Below are positions 18,123-26,552 of a stretch of DNA of 64,000 nucleotides, piece after piece (position 1 is the first letter of the stretch; each line of letters begins with the position of its first letter). Location of the stretch: assembly GCF_900142025.1 (NCBI RefSeq), contig NZ_FQZM01000003.1, positions 186,001 to 250,000 of the forward strand, in the 5' to 3' direction. This stretch comes from Desulfofundulus thermosubterraneus DSM 16057. GTDB taxonomy: Bacteria; Bacillota; Desulfotomaculia; Desulfotomaculales; Desulfovirgulaceae. The position numbers and the translations under genes are program-made. Under the pieces are notes generated by a model. It was not told the origin of the DNA and did not search any database. It worked only from the letters and a program-made list of their open reading frames with translations.

Positions 18123-19976
18123 TCATTCTTCCGGTTTTACCCCCTCGAAATACTGCCATACCAGGGACTGCAGGGCCGGCGGCAGGGGCGCCCGGGACAA
18201 CGATTCCTGGGCTTCGGCTTTATATGCAGCATAAACTTCGCTGTAGGGACGTATGGCCCCCAGGGTCGTGGGGGACTGGTGCAGGCCCACCTGTTCGCCG
18301 GCTTCACCGGGACGCACCTGCCCGGCCACCCGGGACTCCTCCCCCCTGCCCCCCAGCAAGGAGGGGGCGTAGATTGTCTCCATCCCTCCGCCGGAATGAC
18401 CGGCCCCATGGCCGCCCGTCCCGTTGCCGCCACCACCCCTGCCGCTGCCATTGCCTCCATTGCCCCGTCCACCGGAACCGGTATTCTCTCCACCGCCGTT
18501 ACCGCCGCCGGTCCGATCTCCCGTGCCCTGACCCTGACCGGTGCTTCCGGCCCCGCTCCCACCGGCACCGTCATCAGAACCGGTGCTCCCGGCAGCGCCG
18601 CCTGCCGCCCCCGGCGCACCAGTGCCTGCACCTGCCGGATTTGCGGCTCCACCGGGGTAACCGCCGGCCCCGGCCATTCCGGCCCCCGGACCGGTGGGGT
18701 AACCGGCGTTTCCGGCCATAGCCAGGGCAGATGCCGGAGCCCCCGCAGCAAGTTGTCGGGCCAGGCCGTTAAAGACGGATGATGCCGCGGCCAGCCGGGA
18801 GGCGGCCAGGGCTGTTTCCGCAAGTTCACCGAGTTCAGAGGCCAGGGCTTCACCGGCACTGTCGGAATGATTACCCTTACCGCCTCCTACCCCCTGGGAA
18901 CTGCCCGCCGGATCACCCTCACCGCCGTCTTTCCCCTCCAGCACGGCCCGGGCCGCATCCCGCAGGCTCTGGCGAAGGGCAGGGGTTTTTACCGCTTCCG
19001 CCCCCTGGAACAGGGCCAGGGCCCGTTCTTCCCTTTCTTTCCCGTTAGCTGCCCCGAAGAGCTGGCGGGCCAGCTCCTGGGCTTTTGCGGCATCTCCGTT
19101 TTCCAGAGCGGCTGCTAAGCCCTTTAAAACCCGGTCATTTTTGCGCTCCCAGAGGGCCGCCAGCTCCCGGACATCCCGGTGGGCGCCGGGATTAAGGCCC
19201 CTCAGCAGATCGTCCAGCTCCCGGCTCGAACGTTCCAGCCGGGTGGCTGCCTCCATCCTATTCCGGGCCTTGCTCACCGTCCGGGGAAGGGCGGCCAGCT
19301 CACGGCGCACTTCTTCCGGCAGCAATTTCTGGGCACCCAGCTTTAAGTGCTGTATCTTTTCCACCGCCTGCCGGGACTGCCTAGCCGCCTCCGCCAGGGC
19401 TGCCCGTTCTTCACGCCGGGCGTCCCAGTGGGAAGCAAGGGGATTGGGTAGCAGGGAAAGGACGAGCAACACCGCTGCCACCAGGCCGGCATGCCTCCAG
19501 GGCCCGGCGGCGGGCATGATTGGGTAGATGCGCTCCAGACTGGAACCCAGCTCACGGCAGGCGGCCAGGGATTCCCCTACCGCCGCCCGGGCCCAGGGAT
19601 CCGGCGGTGGCTGCCGGGCCAGGAGGCGATAGGCGGTAACGGCACGCCCGTCAAGCCCCAGCGAATCGGCCACCCGCACCACATCCAGGGCATCGGGACG
19701 CCGCCAGGTACGCCAGGCAACCACCAGCAGGGCCGAAACCCCGCCCGTTACGGCGGCCCACAGGCCCGGCAAACCTACCGGCGTCAACCGCAGCAAAACC
19801 AGTGTTCCGGCGGCCAGGGCCATCCCCCATAAAAGAGCCAGACGCAGGCTCTCCAGCAGGTAGCGGGTGCGCACCCGCCTCAACAGCGGCGACAGGGCAT
19901 CCGCTAGGCCAGCATGAGGCCAGCCATGGCGTTTCTTTTGAAAAGACAACAATATTACGCGAATGCCATTGCTCAT
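18123..19976 (-). CDS. membrane protein with coiled region and Gly-rich linker (MoxR operon)
   Basis: A 617-residue protein, start ATG 19976 overlapping the permease stop by ATGA. Two membrane segments lie near residues 45-90 (LLWGMALAAGTLVLLRL, AAVTGGVSALLVVAW) and another near 175 (AGLVAAVLLVLSLLP). A long Arg/Glu/Ala-rich helical region follows, then about 150 residues of nearly pure Gly/Ala/Ser/Asn low complexity, then a conserved C-terminal tail (RPYSEVYAAYKAEAQESLSR, LVWQYFEG) found in other MoxR/VWA gene sets. No enzymatic motif is visible. It should span the membrane with the coiled and Gly-rich parts on one face. The specific function is unknown. Confidence 0.8.
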   Translation of the reverse strand: MSNGIRVILLSFQKKRHGWPHAGLADALSPLLRRVRTRYLLESLRLALLWGMALAAGTLVLLRLTPVGLPGLWAAVTGGVSALLVVAWRTWRRPDALDVVRVADSLGLDGRAVTAYRLLARQPPPDPWARAAVGESLAACRELGSSLERIYPIMPAAGPWRHAGLVAAVLLVLSLLPNPLASHWDARREERAALAEAARQSRQAVEKIQHLKLGAQKLLPEEVRRELAALPRTVSKARNRMEAATRLERSSRELDDLLRGLNPGAHRDVRELAALWERKNDRVLKGLAAALENGDAAKAQELARQLFGAANGKEREERALALFQGAEAVKTPALRQSLRDAARAVLEGKDGGEGDPAGSSQGVGGGKGNHSDSAGEALASELGELAETALAASRLAAASSVFNGLARQLAAGAPASALAMAGNAGYPTGPGAGMAGAGGYPGGAANPAGAGTGAPGAAGGAAGSTGSDDGAGGSGAGSTGQGQGTGDRTGGGNGGGENTGSGGRGNGGNGSGRGGGGNGTGGHGAGHSGGGMETIYAPSLLGGRGEESRVAGQVRPGEAGEQVGLHQSPTTLGAIRPYSEVYAAYKAEAQESLSRAPLPPALQSLVWQYFEGVKPEE

Positions 19977-21157
19977 AACGGAATCCCTCCCTGCCCCCTG
20001 GCTCTGGCCCGCCGGGAGACCAGCCACACCGACCAGGGTTTGCGGGGGGCAATAACCAGAATCGATACTGCCAGGGAGATCACTGCCAGTATTCCCTGGC
20101 AGAGAGCAAAACGGGACCAGGGTGGCAACGCACCCCACCCCCGCTCCGGCGGGGGAACACCGGGAGAACCGGGATTTGTGCCGGGATAGACTCCGTAGGC
20201 ATAACTCATTTTCCGGGCGTAAGCACTGGCCGGGTCCATCTGAAATTCACGCATGATCTCGTTAAGTAACGTGCCTACAAGGGGAATGCGCCCGCTCATG
20301 GCCAGCCCCTCACCTTCCGTACCCGGCAGGGCTGGAGAGAGGGCTGTCAGGGGGCTCAGGTAAACATACCAGGGTGGGCCGGGAACGGACTGCCACGGCT
20401 CACCAACCGGCACGGGCATATCTCCCGCCGGCTGCCTGCCGGCACTGACCACTCCTGCCACTACCAGGGAACCAAAGACCAGCATAAAGACCAGGACCAG
20501 GGAAACAATGGTGGCCGCCTGGCTGCGGCGTAAAATGGCCGACAGGGCCAGGCCCAGGGCGCCGTAGCCCAAACCGGTGGTTAAGGCCACCACCAGGGCC
20601 ATGCCCATGTTGGACAGGGGCACTCCCCCGAAGAGAAAGACCACCGCCAGCACCGGCAGGGCAGCCAGCACCAGGAAGAGGAGGTAGGCCACCGAGGCCA
20701 GCCACTTGCCCAGGACAATTCCCGTTAAAGAAGCCCTGGTCACCAGCAGGAGATCATAGGTACGTCTTTCCCGCTCGCCGCTGATGGCTCCCGCGGCTAT
20801 GGCCGGGGCAATAAAGGCCAGAAGCAGTATCATGCCCAGGACCAGAAGGCTGTAGAGGTTTAGGCCCACCTGAGGCATGATCTGGCTGGTGCGATCGGTC
20901 ATGAGCCATAGAAAGGCCACCGTACCGGCACTCATCAACCCCAGGTAAAAGCTGAGTAACAAAGGGGAACGCAGTCCCCGGGTACGGCCACGCATTTCCT
21001 TGCCCAGCATGGGAACCAGGCCGTTGCGCAGTCCTTCCCACTGGTTCCAGAGGAATGCTTTTAGCCACTCCCTCCGGTGCCACCGCGTCGTCTGGCCGCT
21101 CCCGGCCGGTCCCGGCGGCCCGGCAGTGTGATCAGTCCTATCCCTTTCTCTGCTCAT
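19973..21157 (-). CDS. ABC-2-type transporter permease
   Basis: A 394-residue ABC exporter permease. After a hydrophilic N-terminal ~50 residues, six hydrophobic segments appear (for example SFYLGLMSAGTVAFLWLM, LLVLGMILLLAFIAPAIAAG, ALVVALTTGLGYGALGLALS), with the ABC-2 coupling segment GERERRTYDLLLVTR between the second and third. A loop of about 90 residues separates the last two helices. It overlaps the ATPase gene upstream and the Gly-rich gene downstream by 4 nt each, so all are translationally coupled. Probably exports a substrate linked to the VWA/MoxR system; the substrate is unknown. Confidence 0.87.
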   Translation of the reverse strand: MSRERDRTDHTAGPPGPAGSGQTTRWHRREWLKAFLWNQWEGLRNGLVPMLGKEMRGRTRGLRSPLLLSFYLGLMSAGTVAFLWLMTDRTSQIMPQVGLNLYSLLVLGMILLLAFIAPAIAAGAISGERERRTYDLLLVTRASLTGIVLGKWLASVAYLLFLVLAALPVLAVVFLFGGVPLSNMGMALVVALTTGLGYGALGLALSAILRRSQAATIVSLVLVFMLVFGSLVVAGVVSAGRQPAGDMPVPVGEPWQSVPGPPWYVYLSPLTALSPALPGTEGEGLAMSGRIPLVGTLLNEIMREFQMDPASAYARKMSYAYGVYPGTNPGSPGVPPPERGWGALPPWSRFALCQGILAVISLAVSILVIAPRKPWSVWLVSRRARARGQGGIPL

Positions 21158-22080
21158 GCTTCGCCCCCCTCCCTGGCCAGTTGTAGAAAGGTATCCTCCA
21201 GGCTCTGCTGCGTCTCGGCAAAATGGGTTACGGCCGCCCCACTGGAGATCATCTCCCTTAACAGGGCCGCCGCCTGGGCCGGACCGTTGGACAGGCTGAA
21301 TTCAACCTGTTCCTCCGTGGCGTTGATGATTTCCACGCCGGGCCACGCTTCCAGGACGGCCAGCGCCGGGACCAGGGACCCGTAACAGCGCACGATAAAA
21401 TTCCGCCGGTGTGCAGCAGCCAGCACTTCGTGCAAAAGCCCCTGGCGTATTATGCGGCCTGCCGTAACCATGCCGATGTGGGTGCAGAGATCGGCCAGCT
21501 CCGACAGGATGTGGCTGCTGATAATGATGGTCTTGCCCAGACGGCACAATTCCTTTAATATTTCTCTCATTTCCACCCGGGCCAGGGGGTCCAGACCGCT
21601 GGCCGGCTCATCCAGGAGCAACACCTGGGGATCGTGGATCAGGGAACGAGCCAGGCAAAGGCGCTGTTGCATCCCCCGGGACAGGGTATCCACAAAAGCA
21701 TCTCGCTTATCCCCCAGTTCCACCAGCTCCAAAAGGTCATCCCGTAACCTGGCCGCCCGCTGGCCCCGGATGCCGTAGGCAGCGGCGTAAAACAAAAGGT
21801 ATTCCCCCACCCTCAGGTCATCGTACACGCCAAAAAAATCGGGCATGTACCCCACCACCCCCCGCACTGCCCGGGGATGGCGCACCACATCGTAGCCCGC
21901 TATTTCGGCCGCGCCGCCGTCGGGCAGCAGCAGCCCGGCCAGGATGCGCAGGGTGGTGGTTTTACCGGCCCCGTTTTGACCGATGAACCCGTAAATGGCC
22001 CCCGGAGGCACCGTCATATCCAGCCCCTGCAATGCCATTACCCTTCCGTAGTATTTAACCAGCCCGCTGGTACGGATCAT
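21154..22080 (-). CDS. ABC transporter ATP-binding protein
   Basis: A 308-residue ABC ATPase of the CcmA/drug-exporter type. Walker A is GQNGAGKTT, the signature is LSRGMQQRL, Walker B is VLLLDEPASGLDP, and the H-loop is IISSHILSEL. The ~90-residue C-terminal extension is the usual regulatory domain of ABC-2 exporters. It is coupled by 4-nt overlaps to the membrane protein upstream and the permease downstream and would energise that permease on the inner face of the membrane. All motifs are intact. Confidence 0.94.
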   Translation of the reverse strand: MIRTSGLVKYYGRVMALQGLDMTVPPGAIYGFIGQNGAGKTTTLRILAGLLLPDGGAAEIAGYDVVRHPRAVRGVVGYMPDFFGVYDDLRVGEYLLFYAAAYGIRGQRAARLRDDLLELVELGDKRDAFVDTLSRGMQQRLCLARSLIHDPQVLLLDEPASGLDPLARVEMREILKELCRLGKTIIISSHILSELADLCTHIGMVTAGRIIRQGLLHEVLAAAHRRNFIVRCYGSLVPALAVLEAWPGVEIINATEEQVEFSLSNGPAQAAALLREMISSGAAVTHFAETQQSLEDTFLQLAREGGEA

Positions 22081-24878
22081 TCCATCACCCCCCTGTAGGC
22101 CACCGTCGGCGGCAGGAAGTAAAATCCTCTCCCGGAGGAAAAGCTCTCGCCATTTACCCGCAGCAGTACTTCCCCGCCCGGCCTGACATATTCTTCAGGC
22201 AGGGTAAAACTTTTGGCCCCTGCCAGCAGCTCCCAGCGCCCCCGCCCGGGGTGATACACTTCCAGCGCTCCCGGAGCTACATCTGCCGGCTGGGAAACAG
22301 GCGGTCCCACAGACCCCTTGGGCATGCCGGGTGTGGACCGGGTGGGAAAGAAGGGCAGTTCCACCGTAATCCCCTTTACCCTCGCCCCGGCAGGCAAACC
22401 AGGTCGGAAGGCATAGGTAATGGAACCGCCATCCAGGCCAATCAGGTTATTATGGCCGGAGACACCCTGCACCTGCATATCCACCGGTTGAGGCACAACA
22501 AGGCCCGCGGGCAAGTCAAAAGCACCTCTGGGGATCGCCAGTTCCGGGCGCAGGAAAATCATGCTGAGGTAGTGGGTTTTGGCCCGCAGGTTTTTCACTT
22601 CCACGTCCTGCAGCGGGTCGTGGGTCCAGGCCACCAGGGTCAGGGGCTGGCCCACGTTCTCCACCGGCCCGTAACGGTACATGTTCAGCCACTGTTCCAG
22701 CATCATGGCCCGGCGCTGCTCCTCCACAGTCAGCGGCCGGGGCGGGGGCTGGTACTCCGGCGAGTGAGGCACTAGGAGCAGCGCCTGACCACGCTTATCA
22801 TCCCTGCGGCCTTCGGGTTGCAGGAAAATCTGCCAGGTGGGCAGGTTGGGACGGGGCATCCCCTGGGGATTGTAAACAGGCGGACCTGGAATGGGCATGT
22901 CCACGGCTGCCTCCTGACCCGGGGCTAAATCCCCTAAACCCCGGTAATCCTGGCCCAGGAGCAGGGTAACGTGGTCCAGGTGGAGGGAGGTGCCGTTTTT
23001 CACCGTACCGATCAGCCGGGTTCCCTCAACCCGCAATTTAGCCGCCAACCCGACAACAGCCCCCGCCATGTCCTGGTGGAAAGCCAGGGTGCGCATGGTC
23101 CACCGGGAATCATCGCTGAAACGAACCTCCAGGTCGTTGCCGCGGATTACGGTATAGGGCGGTTCTGTGGGCGGGCCGTAAATCTCCCAGGGCCGGCCCC
23201 CAAAGGTTTGTACCTGTACCGAACGGTCACCCCCGGCCAGGGTGGCGGTAAAGGTGGACCGGGTGGGAGCAAAAAAGCCTACCGCCGTATATCCTTTAAC
23301 CCGGTCCCCTGTGGCGGCATCGGCCACCTGTACCGTGTTGACCAGTACACCGGTTCCCGTCTGGAACATGTGAATGTAAAGGCTACCGGTAAAAATTACG
23401 GCCAGCAGGGGTACGGCCAGCCAGGTAAACTCGGGCCGCTGGAGCCGCCGTAAGAGCAGGTAAATTAACGGCCCCGCCACCACTATATAGGCCAGCAGGC
23501 AGATCCCCACCACCCACCAGCGGGGAAAAGCCGTCTGGGGCAGGTTATTGGGCAGGTGGGATATGTTCCCCAACCGGGCCATGGGGGAATTGGGGCTGAA
23601 CCTGTACTCCTCCCGACCCCTTGCCATCAGGAGCTTCTCCCACAGGGCCCGGCCCAGGGCGCCGTGATTGAAGGGCTCTTGATTGGGATCAAAGGTGAGT
23701 ACGGTAATCCTGCCGCTACCATAATCTTCCTGCAGTCCCAGGGGGCCCTCCGCCGGCCCCCACCAGGTCCCCTTCCCGACCAGACGCGCTACGGGGGCGC
23801 CGGTTACCACTGAAGAAGGCTGCTTTAACCAGGCGGCCGCCGGTTGCCAGTTGCCCCGGTCAGTTATGCCCTCGCTTTTAATGGTGGTTGTTCCAGAGGG
23901 CAGGACGGCCAGGGTATCGTTAATCTCAAGCCCTCCAGCCAGAACCAGGTGGCCTCCAAGCTCCACCCAGCCGGCCAGGGCCCGCCGCTGTTCTTCGGTC
24001 AAGGTACCCGCCCCGGACCCGGTAACCAGGATGGTGGTAAAGGCATTTAAGTCCTCACCGCGCCGGGGGAAAAGATCGGCAGTCAGCGGGATTACCTGGG
24101 GAGCCCGGGGAACACCGTCGGGCATGGTCAAACGCACTTTCTCCAGCGCCGGAGGCACCTGCCCGAGCACCCCGACGGCACCTGCCATGGGACCAGATAT
24201 CATGCCCGCAGTGCCCGGCACATTCACTTCTATGCTTCCCAGGACTTTTTGCCCCTCCAGAAAACGGAAGATCATCTTGTCCCCGGGACCGTGCCAGGGA
24301 AACCACAGCACCACACGCTTTTCCGCACCGGCAGGCAGGGAAACTTTCTCGCCAAAGGCCGAAGCGGGAATAAAAATGGGCGGCCCCGGTTTGGTACCGG
24401 GTGGAGAACCGGGCGACGGGGGTGGTTGGTGCTTATAGTGGTTGATTACTTCCACCACACCGCTGATGTCCCGCCCGCTGTTATTTTTCAGGCTTACCAC
24501 CGCCGGACCAGTATTACCCGGCACCACCTGTCCCTGCCAGCCCAGTTCTACGTTCATTTTGACGGGACCGGACCGGGCAGTTGCCGCCGGCGGCGCAGCA
24601 AAAACCACCCGGGAAAAACAAAAGAGCAATACAAGTGTGAGTATGGCGGCCAGCCAGCGCCATGCCGGCAGCCGCCGGAAAAATTGTTCGGCGACACTGT
24701 GGCAGCAACCTTTCTCCGCCGGCAAAGACAGATACTGGCCCGCACACGCGCAAAAACCTTGATTTCCCGCCAGCGATTCAGTTAACCGTTGGGAAACCTT
24801 CCGCCACATCAACCCTTTTGACCCCACCCCTTTCGTTTCATCCTGCTCATTCCAACCAGGCTTTCGTGATAAACCCAT
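22077..24878 (-). CDS. large membrane/exported protein heading the ABC-VWA operon
   Basis: A 933-residue protein. An unusually long ~65-residue N-terminal stretch precedes a signal-anchor (WLAAILTLVLLFCFSRVVFAAP), then a beta-rich ectodomain, a GATase-like segment (GWVELGGHLVLAGGLE) near residue 310, two or three membrane helices in the middle (WWVVGICLLAYIVVAGPLIY, WLAVPLLAVIFTGSLYI), and another large ectodomain with Pro-rich segments. ATG 24878 is supported by GGGGGAG 7 nt upstream, but the signal peptide would be more normal with a later start. It overlaps the ATPase start by 4 nt and is the first gene of the operon. The function is unknown. Confidence 0.78.
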   Translation of the reverse strand: MGLSRKPGWNEQDETKGVGSKGLMWRKVSQRLTESLAGNQGFCACAGQYLSLPAEKGCCHSVAEQFFRRLPAWRWLAAILTLVLLFCFSRVVFAAPPAATARSGPVKMNVELGWQGQVVPGNTGPAVVSLKNNSGRDISGVVEVINHYKHQPPPSPGSPPGTKPGPPIFIPASAFGEKVSLPAGAEKRVVLWFPWHGPGDKMIFRFLEGQKVLGSIEVNVPGTAGMISGPMAGAVGVLGQVPPALEKVRLTMPDGVPRAPQVIPLTADLFPRRGEDLNAFTTILVTGSGAGTLTEEQRRALAGWVELGGHLVLAGGLEINDTLAVLPSGTTTIKSEGITDRGNWQPAAAWLKQPSSVVTGAPVARLVGKGTWWGPAEGPLGLQEDYGSGRITVLTFDPNQEPFNHGALGRALWEKLLMARGREEYRFSPNSPMARLGNISHLPNNLPQTAFPRWWVVGICLLAYIVVAGPLIYLLLRRLQRPEFTWLAVPLLAVIFTGSLYIHMFQTGTGVLVNTVQVADAATGDRVKGYTAVGFFAPTRSTFTATLAGGDRSVQVQTFGGRPWEIYGPPTEPPYTVIRGNDLEVRFSDDSRWTMRTLAFHQDMAGAVVGLAAKLRVEGTRLIGTVKNGTSLHLDHVTLLLGQDYRGLGDLAPGQEAAVDMPIPGPPVYNPQGMPRPNLPTWQIFLQPEGRRDDKRGQALLLVPHSPEYQPPPRPLTVEEQRRAMMLEQWLNMYRYGPVENVGQPLTLVAWTHDPLQDVEVKNLRAKTHYLSMIFLRPELAIPRGAFDLPAGLVVPQPVDMQVQGVSGHNNLIGLDGGSITYAFRPGLPAGARVKGITVELPFFPTRSTPGMPKGSVGPPVSQPADVAPGALEVYHPGRGRWELLAGAKSFTLPEEYVRPGGEVLLRVNGESFSSGRGFYFLPPTVAYRGVME

Positions 24879-25210
24879 CCTGTTCTCCCCCTTTAGCTAA
24901 CTGCAAACTAAAGTGCAATAAAGCCTGGCGCCTGCATCAATCCGTCCAGACCGGACCTTCTCCCCCGGCACATTCCTGTACCATCTCGTACCTCTACATC
25001 ATAGACGAACTGGATGGCCCTCTGGTTCCATTGTCGGGCAAATTTTTGGGGAAAATTGTTCCGGCAATCTTCATTTTGAAGATTAGCAGGCGCAGGGGGG
25101 TAGATTGTTTTTACTTTACGCAAAATTTTTCCCGGGTGGCAGGAATTTCTTGTTTTATGACGAAGAAAAAACAAGAGGCTGGTTATTCCTACCTGGAGAG
25201 ACCTTACAAC
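24879..25210. other. divergent intergenic region upstream of the ABC-VWA and agr-like operons
   Basis: About 330 bp separating two divergent operons, so it should hold both promoters. I see no convincing consensus promoter, operator or RNA structure. An alternative start for the + strand gene (ATG 25157) lies inside it. Confidence 0.35.
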
Positions 25211-25687
25211 ATGTTTGGAGAAACATTACCCCAGGCATTGCTGGCATTACCCGTACAGGACCTGCCTGAAAGTATTGTCATGACCATGGCCGTTTTTGCC
25301 CTCCTGGGCCTGCCGCTGGAATGGAAAAAGATTACAGCGGTAGCCCTTTTGCAGACAGCCACCAACATGGTGCGTCTATTGCCCATTGCCTTTGGGATGC
25401 ACACGGTGATTTTGACGATTTCCCTGGCAATTTACACCAGGATGTTTACGGGTGTCAAGCTTAGTAAGATTTTTCTCGCGATCGTAATTTGTTTTATAGT
25501 TATATTTACGGTAGAACTGATAAGCGTTAAGCCGCTAATGACTATGAGTAACCTTTCATATGAACAGGCAGTTAAAAACCCTCTGTTAAGGGGCCTTTTC
25601 AGCCTTCCCTATGAGGTTGCCTTATTAATGCTGGCCCTGGGGAAAAACTACTTCAACCAGCGGAATCGCAAACAAGTATCCAGGTGA
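25211..25687 (+). CDS. small polytopic membrane protein of the agr-like locus
   Basis: A 158-residue protein that is nearly all membrane: about four to five helices (for example SIVMTMAVFALLGLPLEW, MHTVILTISLAIYTRMF, FLAIVICFIVIFTVELISV). It resembles the N-terminal membrane sensor half of AgrC/GHKL-type kinases but has no kinase domain. Its stop overlaps the AgrB start region, indicating coupling. Two starts are possible: ATG 25211 after GGAGAG, or ATG 25157 adding 18 residues; neither spacing is ideal. It could be a peptide sensor or a processing partner; both are inference. Confidence 0.6.
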   Translation: MFGETLPQALLALPVQDLPESIVMTMAVFALLGLPLEWKKITAVALLQTATNMVRLLPIAFGMHTVILTISLAIYTRMFTGVKLSKIFLAIVICFIVIFTVELISVKPLMTMSNLSYEQAVKNPLLRGLFSLPYEVALLMLALGKNYFNQRNRKQVSR

Positions 25688-26325
25688 TGAACTCGATGGC
25701 TCGCTTTAGTCCCTCCCGGGAATTAGCCGGTTACCTGCGCAAAACCCTGGCACTGACAGAAGAGCAGGAAGAGATTGCGGCCTATAGCCTGCTGATCCTC
25801 TTTCAGACTGTCATCTCCCTGCTGGGCGTGTCGCTGGTGGCATGGCTGGCAGGGTGCCTGCCGGCCGCCCTGGCAACACTTTTTACAAGCGCCTTTCTGC
25901 GCTCTTTTTCCGGAGGCGCCCATTGTACTTCGCCCGCAAGGTGTACTATTTTAAGTATCCTGACTGTCCCGTTGTTTGGAACGCTGGCAACCAATCTTGC
26001 ACCATTTTTCTCACGCCCTTTACTGGCCCTGGTGATTCTGGCCGGCGGGGCACTGGCTTTTGCGGTTGTCTGGCAACTGGCGCCGGTGGATTCCCCGGCC
26101 AAGCCCATTACCTCATCACGGGAACGGCAACGTTTCCGTTGGCTGTCATTAGCAGCAGTGTTGAGTATTGTTACGTTTCAACTCGCTCTTCTATTACTCT
26201 CCAGCCCCAACATGGCAATTCTTATCCTGGCTGCTGAAATGGGTATGCTGTGGCAGGTTTTTTCCCTGACCCGCACCGGCCACCGCTTTGTAGCCAGGTT
26301 AGACAAAGCATTTAATTTCATCTAA
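25687..26325 (+). CDS. AgrB-family peptide-processing membrane protease
   Basis: A 212-residue polytopic membrane protein. The AgrB active site is visible: SGGAHCTSPARC, with the catalytic His and Cys seven residues apart, preceded by FLRSF. Five to six hydrophobic segments follow the AgrB plan. AgrB cleaves the C-terminal tail of the AgrD precursor and closes the thiolactone ring. ATG 25687 overlaps the upstream stop (TGATG); the GTG at 25684 and ATG at 25696 are alternatives. The predicted AgrD gene starts 17 nt downstream, which strongly supports the assignment. Confidence 0.85.
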   Translation: MNSMARFSPSRELAGYLRKTLALTEEQEEIAAYSLLILFQTVISLLGVSLVAWLAGCLPAALATLFTSAFLRSFSGGAHCTSPARCTILSILTVPLFGTLATNLAPFFSRPLLALVILAGGALAFAVVWQLAPVDSPAKPITSSRERQRFRWLSLAAVLSIVTFQLALLLLSSPNMAILILAAEMGMLWQVFSLTRTGHRFVARLDKAFNFI

Positions 26326-26342
26326 ATGGAGGTGATCCACCA

Positions 26343-26474
26343 ATGAAGCGGATGTATTTTAGTGCTTTAACAGCTCTTTTCACTGTGTTGCTTTTTGTAG
26401 CCACGGTCAGTATAAAACCCGCATGTGTCTCTTTATTTTATCAGCCTGAAATACCCCGGGGTTTGAAAAAGTAA
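26343..26474 (+). CDS. AgrD-type cyclic lactone autoinducer peptide precursor
   Basis: A 43-residue precursor. It has the three-part AgrD build: a basic amphipathic/hydrophobic leader (MKRMYFSALTALFTVLLFVA), a signal core around KPACVSLFY with the ring Cys at residue 28, and an acidic Pro-containing tail (QPEIPRGLKK) like the QPEVPE tail of clostridial autoinducer precursors. GGAGGTGATC (26328-26337), an almost perfect anti-16S match, lies just upstream. It follows agrB by 17 nt and is closed by a strong hairpin. The ring is likely to include Cys28 to Phe32 or Tyr33, giving a 5- or 6-membered macrocycle (inference). Confidence 0.82.
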   Translation: MKRMYFSALTALFTVLLFVATVSIKPACVSLFYQPEIPRGLKK

Positions 26475-26496
26475 GCAAAAGTAAGCATTTATAGCT

Positions 26497-26526
26497 GTTT
26501 AGGAGAGGTGACCACCTCTCCTAAAC
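26497..26526 (+). terminator. perfect 14-bp hairpin after the agrD-like gene
   Basis: GTTTAGGAGAGGTG and its exact complement with a 2-nt loop. The following GCCTTTATATTTG is only a weak U tract. It probably ends or reduces the agr-like transcript before the GGDEF/HD-GYP gene; it could also be a protein-binding palindrome. Confidence 0.55.
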
Positions 26527-26552
26527 GCCTTTATATTTGTTGGTGAAAACTT

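Noticed and set aside
18360-18750. Repetitive GC-rich stretch that could look like a tandem repeat or CRISPR-like array
   Set aside because: It is the Gly-rich coding linker of the - strand protein; there are no equal spacers or exact repeats.
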